DNA from: Xiphydria camelus
Lineage: Eukaryota; Arthropoda; Insecta; Hymenoptera; Xiphydriidae
Assembly (NCBI GenBank): GCA_963678675.1
Contig: OY783193.1
Span: 29,916,016-29,980,015, forward strand
Direction: 5' to 3'
DNA length: 64,000 nt
Of the stretch, positions 44,800 to 56,779 are shown piece after piece (within the stretch, counting starts at the first letter, position 1; each line of letters opens with the position of its first letter). The translations under genes were made by a program, and so were the position numbers. The notes under the pieces were generated by a model. It ran no database searches. It saw nothing but the letters and a program-made list of their open reading frames with translations, and had not been told where the DNA came from.

Positions 44800-45540
44800 C
44801 TGCTTCCCTGACAGCAAAGCGTGATGGATTACACACTAGCCGCACGTAGTGCTGCCACGTAGTGGCACCACTGTGGTCTCACCGTGCCATGATCGCGTGG
44901 AGTACACAAACTAAAAGCACCGTGGCTACACAGTGAACACACTTGGTGGTTCACGGCGTAAAGACACAGTGGTTACACTCAATGCAGTCACGGTGCCTTT
45001 TCGACGTGCACTCTTCGTAAATTTACCAACCGTGGTTGTTGGTAAATTTACTGTCTTCACAAAATTGTTAAATTAGAAAATAACAAAACTGATATAATAA
45101 TAGGTTTGTTCGCAGAAAGCAATTTGTAACTCGTTGCAAATGTTGATCTGCGCATGTGTGGTTGTAAATTAACAATTTATTGATTTCAAACTGATTTCTG
45201 ATTTTTTGCAGAGCTCTGCGAACGGCGATTTTCAATGATTTATCTGCCACCTGTCGTGAACTTGTTGACTTTATACTATTGACATATCGAGTCATAACCT
45301 CCACGTTTTATTCAACTCCACGTCTTATTAAACTTGCAAGTGAGGTTGAAATTTTCGTATGTTACATCTCGCGATAAATATCGTGTTAAATTATATGTCA
45401 TTATGTTATCATGTTAAATTATATCCGCCGACACCACAGAAGAAGGCCTTAGCCAATTACAGTGTCTGCGAGCTGTCAGTTCGATTCGCGCTTGATTTTT
45501 TGTTAAGAAATCGTGAGCGTTTAACGTCAAGGCGCGTTAT

Positions 45541-45627
45541 TAACCCTAGAATACTAATGTCTTTCTTTATACGTTAGTTCTAATGTAAGCGTCGTAAAAA
45601 TTACGACATATTAGTATTCTAGGGTTA
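45541..45627. mobile_element. Tiny TTAA-flanked MITE
   Basis: The ends CCCTAGAATACTAATGTC and complement are flanked by TTAA; about 87 bp. piggyBac-type by target and end sequence. No coding. Confidence 0.7.
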
Positions 45628-45902
45628 AGTAAAACATTCGGGGCAAGATCTTCGGAAGAAGGACTTACAAGCAAGAAATAAGGATTATCAAGCTTCTTGC
45701 ATAGAAGGGTAAGTAGCAATAGCTAATGCAGGAGGCACATAGATGAATAAATTTCTTTATTATCTCATGTGCTCGTCTTTCATCAAGTTGCAGATCCAGC
45801 ATTATCGTTGCAGCCAGGATGGAAGAATAGCCTAGAGGAGGTACACGAACCAGGCCAGGAAGGCCAGATATTCTATCGCCTTGGAAGCAAAGCAAGAAAG
45901 GG

Positions 45903-46034
45903 TTTGTTCCAACTAACACGACAACTGGTTCTGAACTCAACGGAGTGTGCGCAGTCTGACTTTTGGAACAGCTAGGTCAGACTGCGCACACTCCGTCAAG
46001 TTCAGAATCAGTTCTCGTGTGTTAGTTGGAACGA
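45903..46034. repeat. Hairpin insertion
   Basis: The arms of about 60 bp share CAACTAACACGA and GGAGTGTGCGCAGTCTGAC in inverted orientation with a loop of about 15 bases. It interrupts the Harbinger-like remnant. Confidence 0.75.
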
Positions 46035-46135
46035 ACCTATAGAAAGGAGACTGGAGGCATTAGTTAGCACGACAGCTCGGCTATCGAGTAAGTGACGTCC
46101 TTGAGTTCAACGGTAGTTAGCGTTTAGGAGTTATT

Positions 46136-46838
46136 CAACGATTACAAAGTCTGTCGTGCGAGTTCCCTCGTGGCACGGACGCCATCATGGCCGCCGCTAC
46201 GTAGCGTCGGTTGCCAAAAGACCGCAAGGGCCAGCAGACACCGGACGAGCGACCCTCGCGAGAAGCCGCCTCGGGAGCTCCGGGACACCGAAGAGGCCCT
46301 TGCGAACGAAATCTACAGTGAAGTGATAACGGCACGTAACAAGTTGCGACGCGTGCGGATAGCGGCCGGCGTGACGCCGTCGCCAAGTCGCGCCCGCGAC
46401 TATATTTCCAGTTACAGGTACTGAGAGCGGATGGGCTGAACGAACCCCCAGTGCTGCCTGAAAGTACACACTTAAGGGAAGGAACGACCCCCGTACAAAA
46501 TCCTCTCCTCACGTCACATCCAAATACCACACCAATCAACTAATTAACCTAACTTAACTAATTCAATAAGCCAACCTGTCATCCTCCCCCCTGTCATCGC
46601 ATAAACACAAAGAAACACGAGGAAAACGCACTACGAATTGTTTACGCGTTTGACATTTCCGTAGGACCTCGTTCCGTGCCACGACGACGCATCTTCCGAC
46701 GAATTTCAAACGTCCAGACCATCGAGGTAATTATTCAATCAACGTCGTATCTCGACACATGCGATACTTTATCTTTTTTTCTTCTCCATCACTCCCTCTG
46801 TCACACTTGATACCTCGTACGCTATAACGCAGTTGCAG
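46136..46838. other. Stretch upstream of the kinase fragment
   Basis: Short frames only. The part from about 46,640 could be intron and exon DNA of the captured kinase gene (AG acceptor at about 46,837), but I cannot identify a domain. Confidence 0.35.
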
Positions 46839-47803
46839 CTTGTCACCGAGTAACAATATACCGCTGATGCGAATAGTTCAAAGCGTCAAGCACACAAAAC
46901 GACGCAGCTCCAAGATCCTGAAGGAAGGATGGATGGTGCACTCAACGAATCGCGATCTGATGGTAAGACTCGCGTGTTTTCAGAGGAAGAGACACTACTG
47001 GCGATTGGACACAAAGGCCATCTCTGTTCCAAAACGACAGAAGTTCCAAGTACTTCAAAGAGATTCCGTTGGCTGAAATTTTAGTCGTCGACGTCGCCAG
47101 GGAACAACATTCTCGTGAGTACATATGTATATCGTTAGAAATTGTCTGTGCGCGTTTAGTCGATGTACAACGCGCGCGTTCTCTCCTTCCAGCCACGATG
47201 CATTGTTTCGAATTGAGAACGGCCAACGTCGATTACTACATCGGCGAAGATCCCCTCTACGGAGGTGCTAGTGGTCAGCTTCCACCGCCGGAAAGTGGCG
47301 TTGGCGCTCACTTGGCGAGGACCTGGAAAACGAGTATCAGGCAGGCATTGATGCCCGTCACCTCCGGATCGGCAAGTACGTTCAAAGCTCGCGAGTGTGC
47401 GCGCGAACGCGTACCGACGCTATACCGAAAAACACGCGTCGTTTTCCGCAGGTCGGTAGGAGCAATCGACAACCGAGCCAGAGGAACGCGTAACCGACAT
47501 GTCGCCCAGCTCTATCACATCTTCCCGGACGAAGTTCTTGGCTCAGGTTAATTTGGTATCATCTACGGCGGAGTTCATCGCAAGACCGGCCGCGCGATGG
47601 CGATAAAGGTGATCGACAAGCTGCGTTTTCCCACCGAGGAGGAGGCCCAGCTCAAGAACGAAGTAGCCATCCTGCAGAATCTCTCCCACAGCGGAGTCGT
47701 CAATCTCGAGAGGATGTTCGAGACGCCGGAGAGGATATTCGTGGTGATGGAAAAGCTCAAGGGAGACATGCGGGAAATGAATCCCGGTGTACGAAAATAA
47801 TTT
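46839..47803 (+). pseudogene. Protein kinase D gene fragment (PH domain to kinase N-lobe)
   Basis: Conserved pieces appear in order: [20 protein letters not shown] and [11 protein letters not shown] (start of the PH domain), [29 protein letters not shown] (end of PH), RQALMPVTSGS, YHIFPDEVLGSG, and [12 protein letters not shown] through [11 protein letters not shown] to [13 protein letters not shown] (kinase N-lobe with the VAIK-type lysine). Introns are retained with GTGAGT and CCAG borders (for example about 47,111-47,192), so this is copied genomic DNA, not a retrocopy. TAA at 47,549-47,551 replaces the Gln codon of the glycine loop, and the gene is cut at 47,803 by a MITE. It is non-functional. 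Confidence 0.85.
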
Positions 47804-48173
47804 CAGGGGAGCTATTCTCGACGCGTGGGAAATACTTTTCGTGGACAATATATTTTTCGTTAACGGATTTAAAGTTTCGTCGATCACTTTCGTTAACGAT
47901 TCGAAAATCCCTTCCAAGATAGATCTCGTCAACGAAATTAATTTTCTCACACGAAAAATGTGTTTACATCCCTTAACGACGTCTTCTTTCTAGAATCTCT
48001 TCTTTTGACGAAAACAGCGAGAACGACGAATGACACTTTCGTCAACGAAAAAAGTAATTTCGTTAACGAAGGAGTTTCGCGTATGGGAAAAAATTTCGCG
48101 TACAAAATTTCTCAACCAAAACAATAATTTCGTTCACGAATTCGTTTCTCACGCGTCGAGAATAGCCCCCCTG
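47804..48173. mobile_element. MITE inserted in the kinase fragment
   Basis: The inverted ends CAGGGGAGCTATTCTCGACG and complement span 370 bp. The interior repeats TTTCGTTAACGA-type palindromes. It ends the readable kinase frame. The superfamily is not known. Confidence 0.75.
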
Positions 48174-48443
48174 AGCATGTTTCGCCAAGCAATCAGCTGT
48201 TCTCATGGCGACCACGTAAAACACGCCATGCGCAGCTTATTGTACTTTCGTACATCGGGACTTTCAAAAAATTATTATAAATATACCGTGCATTTTCTCA
48301 TGTAGGTTCTCGCATCAATTTTATAGTAAATGTTTCCCGCTACAAATTGGTAGCTTCATTTTTTTGATCGAGTAAATAATATAGTAGAAATGAATGATTA
48401 ATAGCCCAGTAGAACTAAATTTGTTTCTTCTATTAAGTAAGAA

Positions 48444-49134
48444 GTTTATTAGCGTCATGATAAAACCGGTACCAATCGATGGAAAAAAGTCTCCTGAATG
48501 ACATATAGAAATGGGTAATCTTCAAATTGACGAGAAATAATGTAATTAATTAAAAACTGTCTTTCAAAATCACTTATGCCAAGAAATCGCGAAGCTATAT
48601 TTTTTCTGTAACCAATTTCATAAATAAAAATATCCCAATGTAGAGAAGAAAATTCTTTACAAATTTCAAGTCGGAACTTATAGTCTACGATGCCCCGTTT
48701 TTGTGTAATTAATTATTAAACATATGTAATTCAAATTTGCTTAAATCGATCAGCTGATCGTTACGCGATGCTCCTTTATTACGCGCGCAGCTTAGGGAGG
48801 AAAGCGCGTTCCGCAATCTATTCAAATTTACGCTTCATTATGTATTGATTTTTATAATTAATATCAAATTACACAAAAACGGTGCATCGTAGACTATAAG
48901 TTCCGACTTCAAATTTGTAAAGAATTTTCTCCTCTACATTGGGATATTTTTATTTATGAAATTGGTTACAGAAAGAACATAGCTTCGCGATTTCTTGGCA
49001 TAAGTGATTTTAAGAGATAGTTTTTAATTAATTACATTATTTCTCGTCAATTTTAAGATTACCCATTTCTATATGTCATTCAGGAGACTTTTTCCTATCG
49101 ATTGGTACCGGTTTTATTCTGACGCTAATAAATT
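48444..49134. repeat. Foldback with ~275-bp arms
   Basis: The arms at about 48,444-48,719 and 48,859-49,134 are strongly complementary (for example GGTACCAATCGATGG with its partner). The spacer is about 140 bp and contains ACGCGCGCAGC. No coding. The flanks 48,174-48,443 and 49,135-49,370 hold nothing I recognise. Confidence 0.8.
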
Positions 49135-49724
49135 GCTTCGCGAATATCTAATAAGACTATACTATAAAGTGGCTTAGGGCCAAAACTTCGATAGTTTTTA
49201 ATTAATTATAAATTTTCCCGGGAATTGACAAATAATACATCTTGATATGTTAATATTGGGATCTCCAGCTACGATATGTTCATTTAATAAATGGAATAGT
49301 AAAAGAAATGTTGTTTTTTTAATATAAATATTTCATTAGAATACATCCGTGTAGTCCATATGATAACTTCACAGCGACGCCACTGGGTCTACACCATCAT
49401 CTCACAGTACAAGCACTGTGGAGTCACCCTGTTATGCCACAGTGCTTCCACTCGGTGCTCACACTGCGTGACTGCAGTGTGGCTTCACGCTGGACGTCCA
49501 GATGGACACCCCAGTGCATGCACTCGAATGCACCGCGTGAAAGTAGTGTGCAGTCACGGTGGCGCCACTTTGTTATCGGGGTTGTTTAATTTGGCATGAT
49601 ACATACGGTACAACAGCACTGTGCAGTCACGCGGTGCGCTTTCAAAATAATTGTCGGTATGTAGATTTTGCAAAAAGGGAACGCACACAGTGACTTTATC
49701 CGCCTAGAGGTGTTGCTTCTTTTT

Positions 49725-49830
49725 TTTTTCCGTGCCTCACCGGGATTTGAACCTGCGATCTTTGGAATATCCTAGGCCAGATGCCTCGAGACTGGGAAAC
49801 GTTTTCGCATTACGCCACCGACTCTTCGAG
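49725..49830 (-). other. tRNA-like region (degenerate)
   Basis: On the minus strand, GGTTCAAATCC fits a pol III B box and GGCGTAATGCG upstream is a weak A box. A related sequence sits at 55,378-55,455. It could be a tRNA-derived SINE head or chance; no cloverleaf was confirmed. Confidence 0.3.
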
Positions 49831-50164
49831 AGATGTTGGTCGACTCCAGTCATATATAGAAACCGGACATAACAGTGACTGCTCTCGAAGGTTCCCGTTA
49901 AATTTTCTAAAATAATTTGATATGTTCTTTTTCAAAACAGTAGCGATTATGATAATTATCCATTCACTATTTATAGTAGAATATTCATCAAGAATCATGT
50001 TAAAGTTAACCATTAGCGCCAAGCGTCTTATGCATAGGACGGCCATTTGGAATTTTTTTCTCATAACCTCTGAGTAACAAATCATGCAATTTTCGTAAAG
50101 AAAATCCACCAGAAATTAATTTGGGCTTTAATGGGTTAAGTTCACGATGGAATTTTTGTATTAT

Positions 50165-50700
50165 TAGGTGTTGGAATTAATTTGTAGCGTCGATCTTAAC
50201 AATAAATGGCACGCAGGTAGTACAGTATTTCGTTGTTACCGACAGTAATGTAATATCGTAAACATCACAATTTAATTGTAAGAATTCTTTATACATAAGT
50301 GTTTGACATGAGTCTTGATGGACTAATGCCTCCAAATCATTATCTTCAAATTTATTCGGCTCCTTGTCATCCAAGTCGAAATCACCAGCTTTAAAACGTG
50401 CAAACCACTTCCGACGCGTTTGCTCGCAGCTAGAGCATGTACACTTCCACTAAATACGTAGCTCCACTTTTGTTCATATTAAAATAATGAAGCAAAACTC
50501 CCCGCAAGAACACTTTATTCGGCACAAATTTTGATATATTCAATAAATTATTATAAAATGTTGTTATTTATGATTTGAAAAAAGGTTATGTACCAACCAA
50601 GTTGGGAGTTGACTTATCACCAGTAGGAAAACGTCTTAAAAGTTTGGGCATGATCATATTTTTTCATTAAAAAACGCTACGAATTAATTCCAACACCTAA
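50165..50700 (-). mobile_element. Internally deleted mariner element
   Basis: The ends TTAGGTGTTGGAATTAATT and complement are flanked by TA on both sides. The minus-strand frames contain RKWFARFKAGDFDLDDKEPN and NDLEALVHQD, the N-terminal helix-turn-helix and linker of mariner transposases. The catalytic D,D34D part is missing. 536 bp. Confidence 0.85.
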
Positions 50701-50812
50701 TATATAATTTTTTATTTTTATTGAACAATTTGGATTTTTTAAAAGATTAAGTCACAGTGGCGTCACAGTTACGTCACCCAGTGACAATCACTCCGTGGCA
50801 TCCCAGTAACGT

Positions 50813-51000
50813 CCCAGATAGCACAAATGTCAAAATTGCGTCTAGAAGACGTCTTTTTGAAGACCTCTTCAAGCAGACGTCTTAAAGACGTTTTCAAGTA
50901 GTCGTGTTACTGACGTTTTGAAAGAGTCGTCTAAGAGATGTCTTTTTAAAGACGTCTTCATGTAATCGTCTTAAGGATGTCTTTGCGAAGACGAAGTGTA
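50813..51000 (+). repeat. Left subterminal AAGACGTCTT array
   Basis: Degenerate tandem units of about 20-25 bases centred on AAGACGTC/GACGTCTT follow directly after the terminal motif. Such arrays are typical binding sites for an element-encoded protein in other transposons. Confidence 0.8.
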
Positions 51001-51982
51001 AATTCGATCGGGAGAAGAAAAGACGAGCAAAGGAAGGCCGCCATTTCGTCGCACATATGTCCATGCATCATTCGTACGATCCAGATTTTATCCGTAATTT
51101 GCGTAAATAATGGTAAGTAATAATAATCCAGTAACTGCATAACTTTCACAACCAATTGTAGTTATATAATTTGTATACTACAGATTGATAATAACGTACA
51201 AATGCAACATATCATATATTACATTTGTAGGTTAAAATATACACTTTTTGCTTGTCTTTTTTGCGTGCTACACTTTTCTGAAATTTATCAGTACAATCTT
51301 CTAATCTAATCCGAACTTACGCTTTAGGAAAGTGTAGCGAATATACATAAACGTACAAATAAACTAATACCCGTTAGGTATAACTGCCTTATATAAGCAT
51401 TATTTATAACGGCTATGTTTATTGTGTTTTCTGGAAAATTATAGCTTATCTACTAAATATTTAGTCACTGGAAAGGAACTCGACCGGAAAAGACTCTTGC
51501 GGAGTTTTCTCATCTATATTGGCACTCGACTGGAAGAAACTGGTGCGGAGTCGTCTCATATATATTGGCGACATACATTGAAGACAGATATTTTAAAGGT
51601 ATAATGTTAGCAATTCTAATGAAGCATTAGTGATAGTATTTGCAAATAGTAGTAGTAGTATTGGCAAAGCATTTCAAAATATCCAATCTTTACCTCACTA
51701 CCCTTGCGATTCCCATAAAATGGGCATTTATATGTCAAAAAAATTATCAGCATTGCAAGAGAGGCCCTTATCTGAAATTAAAACAAAGGGTGTACTTGCT
51801 GCTTATAATGGATGGAATTATATCATGCCCCTTCTTCATGTTTGAGTGCTTCGCTTTCGAAAGTATATACACGGTTTTTGACAGAATCGTAATAGTCGGT
51901 ATGATATAATTTATCAATACTTGTCCCGCCGACCAATGAAGCATTGAAGGAATTTCGGTTTACCCCTTCTCTTTTGTTACAG
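51001..51982. other. 5' region of the DUF4806 gene
   Basis: AT-rich. Short frames at 51,630-51,845 (SSSSIGKAFQNIQ...) and 51,422-51,604 might be 5' exons, but no domain is recognised. The AG at 51,981-51,982 directly precedes the likely ATG, so an upstream exon is possible. Confidence 0.4.
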
Positions 51983-54587
51983 ATGTTTTACGTCATCTTG
52001 TATGACAATTTTTGTACTGCCATACCTGAGCAGTGGATTGATATAGATACCCAAACATTTATGTGGCCTCCAAAAAGAATGAAAGTTGGAACTGCAAAAT
52101 TTTTGAAATTGCAGCCAGACGAGACATGGGATAAAGCGACGTACAAAAAAGTGTTCGGTCCATATGGTATGTCTATTAAAACACCGTTATTTAGTCCCTA
52201 TTACTACTCCCTATTTGATAGTACATACATTTCCCATTTTTCAGATACTCTCGCAAAAGCGAAAGAAGTGGAGCGCGTAGCTGCCGATCTGAGTACATCA
52301 GAGGATGCCCAGAATTGTTTAGAACAAAAGAAATCAAGAAACAAACGTCTTATCAAAAAGCCCGCACCATTCAGCGATAGCGAATCAGGTATACTTATTC
52401 ATGTATACGAGTAATTATTGTATCTTCCAAGTAGACTATTAGTCTTATTATATTGTATTTCTATTAGATGACCATTCTATAAACGATAGGAAAGAGAAAC
52501 GCTCGAAACATTTAAAGATTTACGGTGACAGTAACAGCGACCCTGAAGAGAGAAACGAGAACGGTAATTACTAATTATACTGCTCCCAAAATTCGTCCAA
52601 TATTTACCCCGAAAATAGTTGCATTCTGAATATCTAATTCTGTAGTTGCACTTCAATATATTGAGGCAAACATACAGTGCTATCAACAAAATCAGGGGAC
52701 ACCGAATAATGATGACGCAATGATACTTGAATACCTGGATTTTTCACACAAACCTTCCGAATACAACGCCCTTACTTCCGAGAAGAATAATGAAGAAACA
52801 AACGACGTAACTCGTTCAAACATGAACACCTCAAGAACACTGATCCCTTCGAAGGACGATGGGAATGGCAATAGAGTTGAAGCTTCAACTGCGGCTCATA
52901 ACAATTGTTGTGGTGAGTATGAATAGTTATACCGTGTGATTATGAGGAAGTTGATCAAAGGCTCGAATGTACCATACGATTGGCTGTGACGACTTACCAG
53001 CCAGTATTCGGCAAATGTTTTAGAAAAATATCTCTAGTGTCTGATAAAGTCTGATCGGCTGAATTAAACATTACGGATCTTCTCTTGAAACGTTTGCTAA
53101 GTACTGCACATCAACAGAGAAATCAAATGACGCTCTTTGGTCTTTGGCCAATAGTATACAACTTAGAGTTCCACACAACAAACGCAAATGCATCCTCCTA
53201 TGATTAGCTTCCTCTCGTAATCACACGGTGTACACAATGATGTTACTGCAGATTTGAATTAGTATATTTATCAATAATAGAGACATTAATAATATGCATA
53301 TATTAAATTCCTATGGTTGCCTCTCATTAATTATAACGATTATTTATAGACATTTGCAGAAAAACCTTATTCAGAAAGCTGAATCATATTATCAACTTAC
53401 TGGAAGGACGTGTCGGAAATAATGGGACTTTGGCTAACACATCGTTACTCCCACCATTTCCTTTATCTCAACTGTCGGAGCTACAGGAATTTGAGAAGAA
53501 TTTACAGCAAAACAAAGAAGTTCGACACCAATTTGTAAGTATAGTTTAGTTTGTTATCTTATTATTATAACTAATTCTTTAAAGTTTACTATTACCACTT
53601 TCTTTGTTGAGTTTATTGCTGCATAATTATATCGCTTCTTTATTCAGTTTTAAAATACCGTGGTGTTGTGATTCTGCAAAATACTTCTCCCCTTCACAAA
53701 TATTCTACATCGCAGCTGATTATATCTACAGTGTATTCCTCATACTGTTGTACATAGCAAACGTATAAGTACGAGCGAGAACACATCGGTGAATGCATAA
53801 AAGCCTCTCTTCCTCTCGACTGCTTCAGTTCGAGTATGTGACAAAGAAGCTGTTGTGCATTCATCATTGGCATTCTCGCTCCTATTCACGCGTTTGCTAT
53901 GTAAAACGGCGTGAGAAATACACCGAATAATCCTTGCATGGGTTTCTGTATATCTTGCATGAATGTACAGAAGAACGCGATTCGTATCATTGGAGGTCCA
54001 ACGGGAGATAAATTTTTACGCAACATTCTTTGCCACATACTAACAAATGAAGTAGCACGGCAATTATCGTGGACAGGACAAAAAAGTACCATTCCCTTCA
54101 AAGATACTTTAACGTCTAGCATTGCTATAGGTATGTCACCCTTATTGTTTCTTATACTTACAGCACCTGTTCGGCTTTAATTGTCATTACAGTGTCAAAT
54201 TCAGGAAAAAAGTCTAGAATGCCCCTGCTCGGTTTTTCGTAAGACATACTGTATGTACTCTTGGTGTCATGGATTTTGTCGCTAGTGACTTTTTAAAATA
54301 TCATTTGTAAATGTGCTAACTAATAAATAATCAATTCTCATGCCGCCGTAGCTAATGAGAGTATGAGAATTAAATGTTCATTGATGTTCATCATAGATGT
54401 TAATCCGTGATGCCGGGAGTATGGAATTAATTAAGCTTTCTGCGTCTTTTTTTTAGAAACAGTCTTGTACTCATCAAACGACTCCTCCATCACGATTGCC
54501 AAACTTCAACATTGTTGTCAGGATTGGCTAAGACATGCGGGAGATAGGCTACGAGCCCACATAGCGAAGAGGATAAACAATAAATAA
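51983..54587 (+). CDS. DUF4806-domain protein, six-exon model
   Basis: Exons: 51,983-52,388; 52,468-52,563; 52,646-52,912; 53,350-53,534; 53,971-54,130; 54,457-54,587. Introns have GT/AG borders and the frame is kept through all joins, with no stop. The N-terminus MFYVILYDNFCTAIPEQWID leads to WPPK and a Lys-rich linker. The middle is Ser/Asn-rich. The 53,971 exon carries the DUF4806 core (IGG...LRNILCHILTNEVARQLSWT), and the last exon ends with an amphipathic, basic helix. The family is abundant in ants and of unknown function. It lies inside an element with inverted ends, so it may be the element's own protein or cargo. The exon 4/5 join is the weakest. Confidence 0.7.
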
Positions 54588-54725
54588 ATAAAAACCCTTA
54601 ATTCGCTCTCTCTTCCTCTTTTAAAACAATATCATGCTTATGAAATGATGTGCATTTAGAGCTACAGATGTAATTTTTTTTTTAATAAATATGAGGTCTT
54701 TATGTTTATATTTTGAATTTAAATA

Positions 54726-54900
54726 AGGCTGACTATTTTCACAGGCAGCAATGTTACTGCGGCAGTAGCTCACCTTCAGCTCATTTACGAATCATTACTA
54801 CACCGCGTAATACTTTATGTATATATTAATTGAGCATATGCAGGTGAGCTATATGTGAGCTACTGCCGTAGTAACTTGCTGCCTGTGAGAATCCAGCCTA
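54726..54900. repeat. Small foldback at the gene's 3' side
   Basis: The arms share CAGGCAGCAA, GTTACT and AGTAGCTCAC words in inverted orientation around an AT-rich loop. It lies between the DUF4806 stop and the right array. Confidence 0.65.
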
Positions 54901-54929
54901 ACAATTACTTTTATACAAATGTCTCAAAA

Positions 54930-55123
54930 TGGACATATCCCAGACATTCTAAAGACGTCTCCCGTAAGTCGTCCGGAAGACGTCTTAATAGAATGTCTTA
55001 AAGACGCAATTTCAATGGACATAACCTGTCTCCAAGACGTCTTTACGACATTTGAATGAGACGTCTTTAGGGATTTGAAGACGTCAGAAAGACAACTCAT
55101 GGACGTCTTTGTGCTATCTGGGG
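54930..55123 (-). repeat. Right subterminal AAGACGTCTT array
   Basis: Inverted counterpart of the left array, ending at the terminal TTTGTGCTATCTGGG. Confidence 0.8.
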
Positions 55124-55377
55124 TATGAGTACCCCGATAGCAAAGTGGCACCACAGTGACTGCACCCTGCTTTCACGCAGTGCATTCGAGTGCATGCACT
55201 GGGGTGTCCATCTGTCTGTGCACCGTGAAGCCACACTGCAGTCACGCAGTGTAAGTACGATGGTAAAAGTAGAATTTTGTAAAAAGGGGGCGATAAAGTA
55301 GGATTTCCCGCCTGCCTTATCCGCCTACTAGAGAGAGAGAGAGAGAGAGTGTCGGTTTTTTTTTCTCAAACCCGACC

Positions 55378-55455
55378 CGGCCAGGACTCGAACCTGCGAT
55401 CTCTAGAAGACTGGGAACGCTTCTCGCATTCTACCAATAGTCCGGGAGCCAGCAA
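55378..55455 (-). other. tRNA-like sequence
   Basis: On the minus strand TGGTAGAATGC (A-box-like) and GGTTCGAGTCC (a good B box) are spaced as in a tRNA, with a GGCTCCCGGAC start. The acceptor stem does not pair well. It is probably a tRNA-derived repeat or pseudogene, related to 49,725-49,830. Confidence 0.4.
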
Positions 55456-56779
55456 CGGTTTTCGTTACGTCATAGAGAACAGGGCTAGAATTTTTATGAT
55501 GAGCTCCTTGTAACGTGTGAACAAAGGAATGACTGGTCTGGCAGCGCTCCGAGGGTGGTTTTGGCAACAATATAATTTTTAAAATTAAAAAAAAAAATGG
55601 AAGTTACGTCATGTATAACAGGGCTCAAATTTTTATGAGGGCTTCGTTACAATGCATAAAGACGAGATAGTAAAGTCTGGCACTCTTCCGAGGGTGGAAA
55701 GTGGGTGCCAGAAGGGGTTGAAGTAGCTCCACATAAAGTCGTCTCACTCGCACTCAAGTGCGCGCATAAGACTATCTCACTCCCACTCAAGTGCGCGCAC
55801 AATCTATCTCACTCGCACTCAAGTGCGCGCAGGAGACTATCTCACTCGCAGTCAGGGGCAAGGTTTTTCTGACCTGGCAGGGCGTTTCCACTAGAATTTC
55901 GGTCTGGCATCGATAATTTCACTTTTATGGAGTAAGAGCTTCGAAATTCATTTCGACAATAAAATTCTAAATTTCTCAAATTAAAATCTGGACAAAAAAT
56001 ATTATTCTCAATAATAGCAATTCCTCTAGCAATGATTTTTAATCCGCAAAGACATTATTTCGATTTTTTATTTTGCATTTCGCGGTTCGTATAAGACTGT
56101 CTTCTCACGCGCGTGCATAAGACTATTTCATTCTCACTCAGGGGTAAAGTTTTTCTGCTCTGGCAGGGTGCTTCCACCGAAATTTCGGTTTGGTATTAAT
56201 AATTTCACTTTTGGCAGGTATTTCGAATAATATGTCAAAAACTAAGACTGATTATTTTAGTGTAAACGGGGCAGTCTGGAGTAGCTCTTACTCCATAAAA
56301 GTGAAATTATCGATGCCAGACCGAAATTCTAGTGGAAACGCCCTGCCAGGTCAGAAAAACCTTGCCCCTGACTGCGAGTGAGATAGTCTCCTGCGCGCAC
56401 TTGAGTGCGAGTGAGATAGATTGTGCGCGCACTTGAGTGGGAGTGAGATAGTCTTATGCGCGCACTTGAGTGCGAGTGAGACGACTTTATGTGGAGCTAC
56501 TTCAACCCCTTCTGGCACCCACTTTCCACCCTCGGAAGAGTGCCAGACTTTACTATCTCGTCTTTATGCATTGTAACGAAGCCCTCATAAAAATTTGAGC
56601 CCTGTTATACATGACGTAACTTCCATTTTTTTTTTTAATTTTAAAAATTATATTGTTGCCAAAACCACCCTCGGAGCGCTGCCAGACCAGTCATTCCTTT
56701 GTTCACACGTTACAAGGAGCTCATCATAAAAATTCTAGCCCTGTTCTTTATGACGTAAGAAAAACGTTGCTGGCTCTCG
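55443..56779. repeat. Large foldback with ~500-bp arms
   Basis: The arms at 55,443-55,940 and 56,283-56,779 are nearly perfect reverse complements. The spacer is about 340 bp and holds a third, diverged copy of part of the arm. In the arms, CACTCAAGTGCGCGCA is repeated three times, itself containing an inverted CACTCAAGTG. No coding. Confidence 0.85.

Larger units (their letters stand above)
45282..46135 (+). mobile_element. Diverged copy of the Harbinger-like remnant, with insertions
   Basis: It resembles arm 2 at 35,522-36,060, with shared words such as AAAACATTCGGGGCAAGATC. It is interrupted by a TTAA-flanked mini-element (45,541-45,627) and a hairpin (45,903-46,034). Exon-like fragments include LQPGWKNSLEEVHEP. 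Decayed. Confidence 0.45.
44816..49577. mobile_element. Element 1: CCCyGAcAGCAAAG family, carries the kinase fragment
   Basis: The left end is CCCTGACAGCAAAGCGTG and the right end GCCACTTTGTTATCGGGG. The first 230 bp and last 160 bp are dense in imperfect CACTGTG/CACGGTG/CACGCGGTG words. The left end matches the right end of element 2 (57,480-57,698) inverted, and the right end matches the left end of element 2 (55,130-55,260). The two are therefore copies in opposite orientation rather than one element with giant TIRs. No transposase is recognised. The cargo is a Harbinger-like remnant, a kinase D fragment and foldbacks. Confidence 0.6.
50813..55123. mobile_element. 4.3-kb element with AAGACGTCTT subterminal arrays and a DUF4806 gene
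   Basis: The left end is CCCAGATAGCACAAA and the right end TTTGTGCTATCTGGG. The first and last roughly 190 bp are arrays of AAGACGTCTT-type words in both orientations (about eight or more per end). Between them are one multi-exon DUF4806 gene and little else. No known transposase motif is visible. The end resembles CCCCGATAGCAAAG of the neighbouring elements, so it may belong to the same superfamily. Confidence 0.75.
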
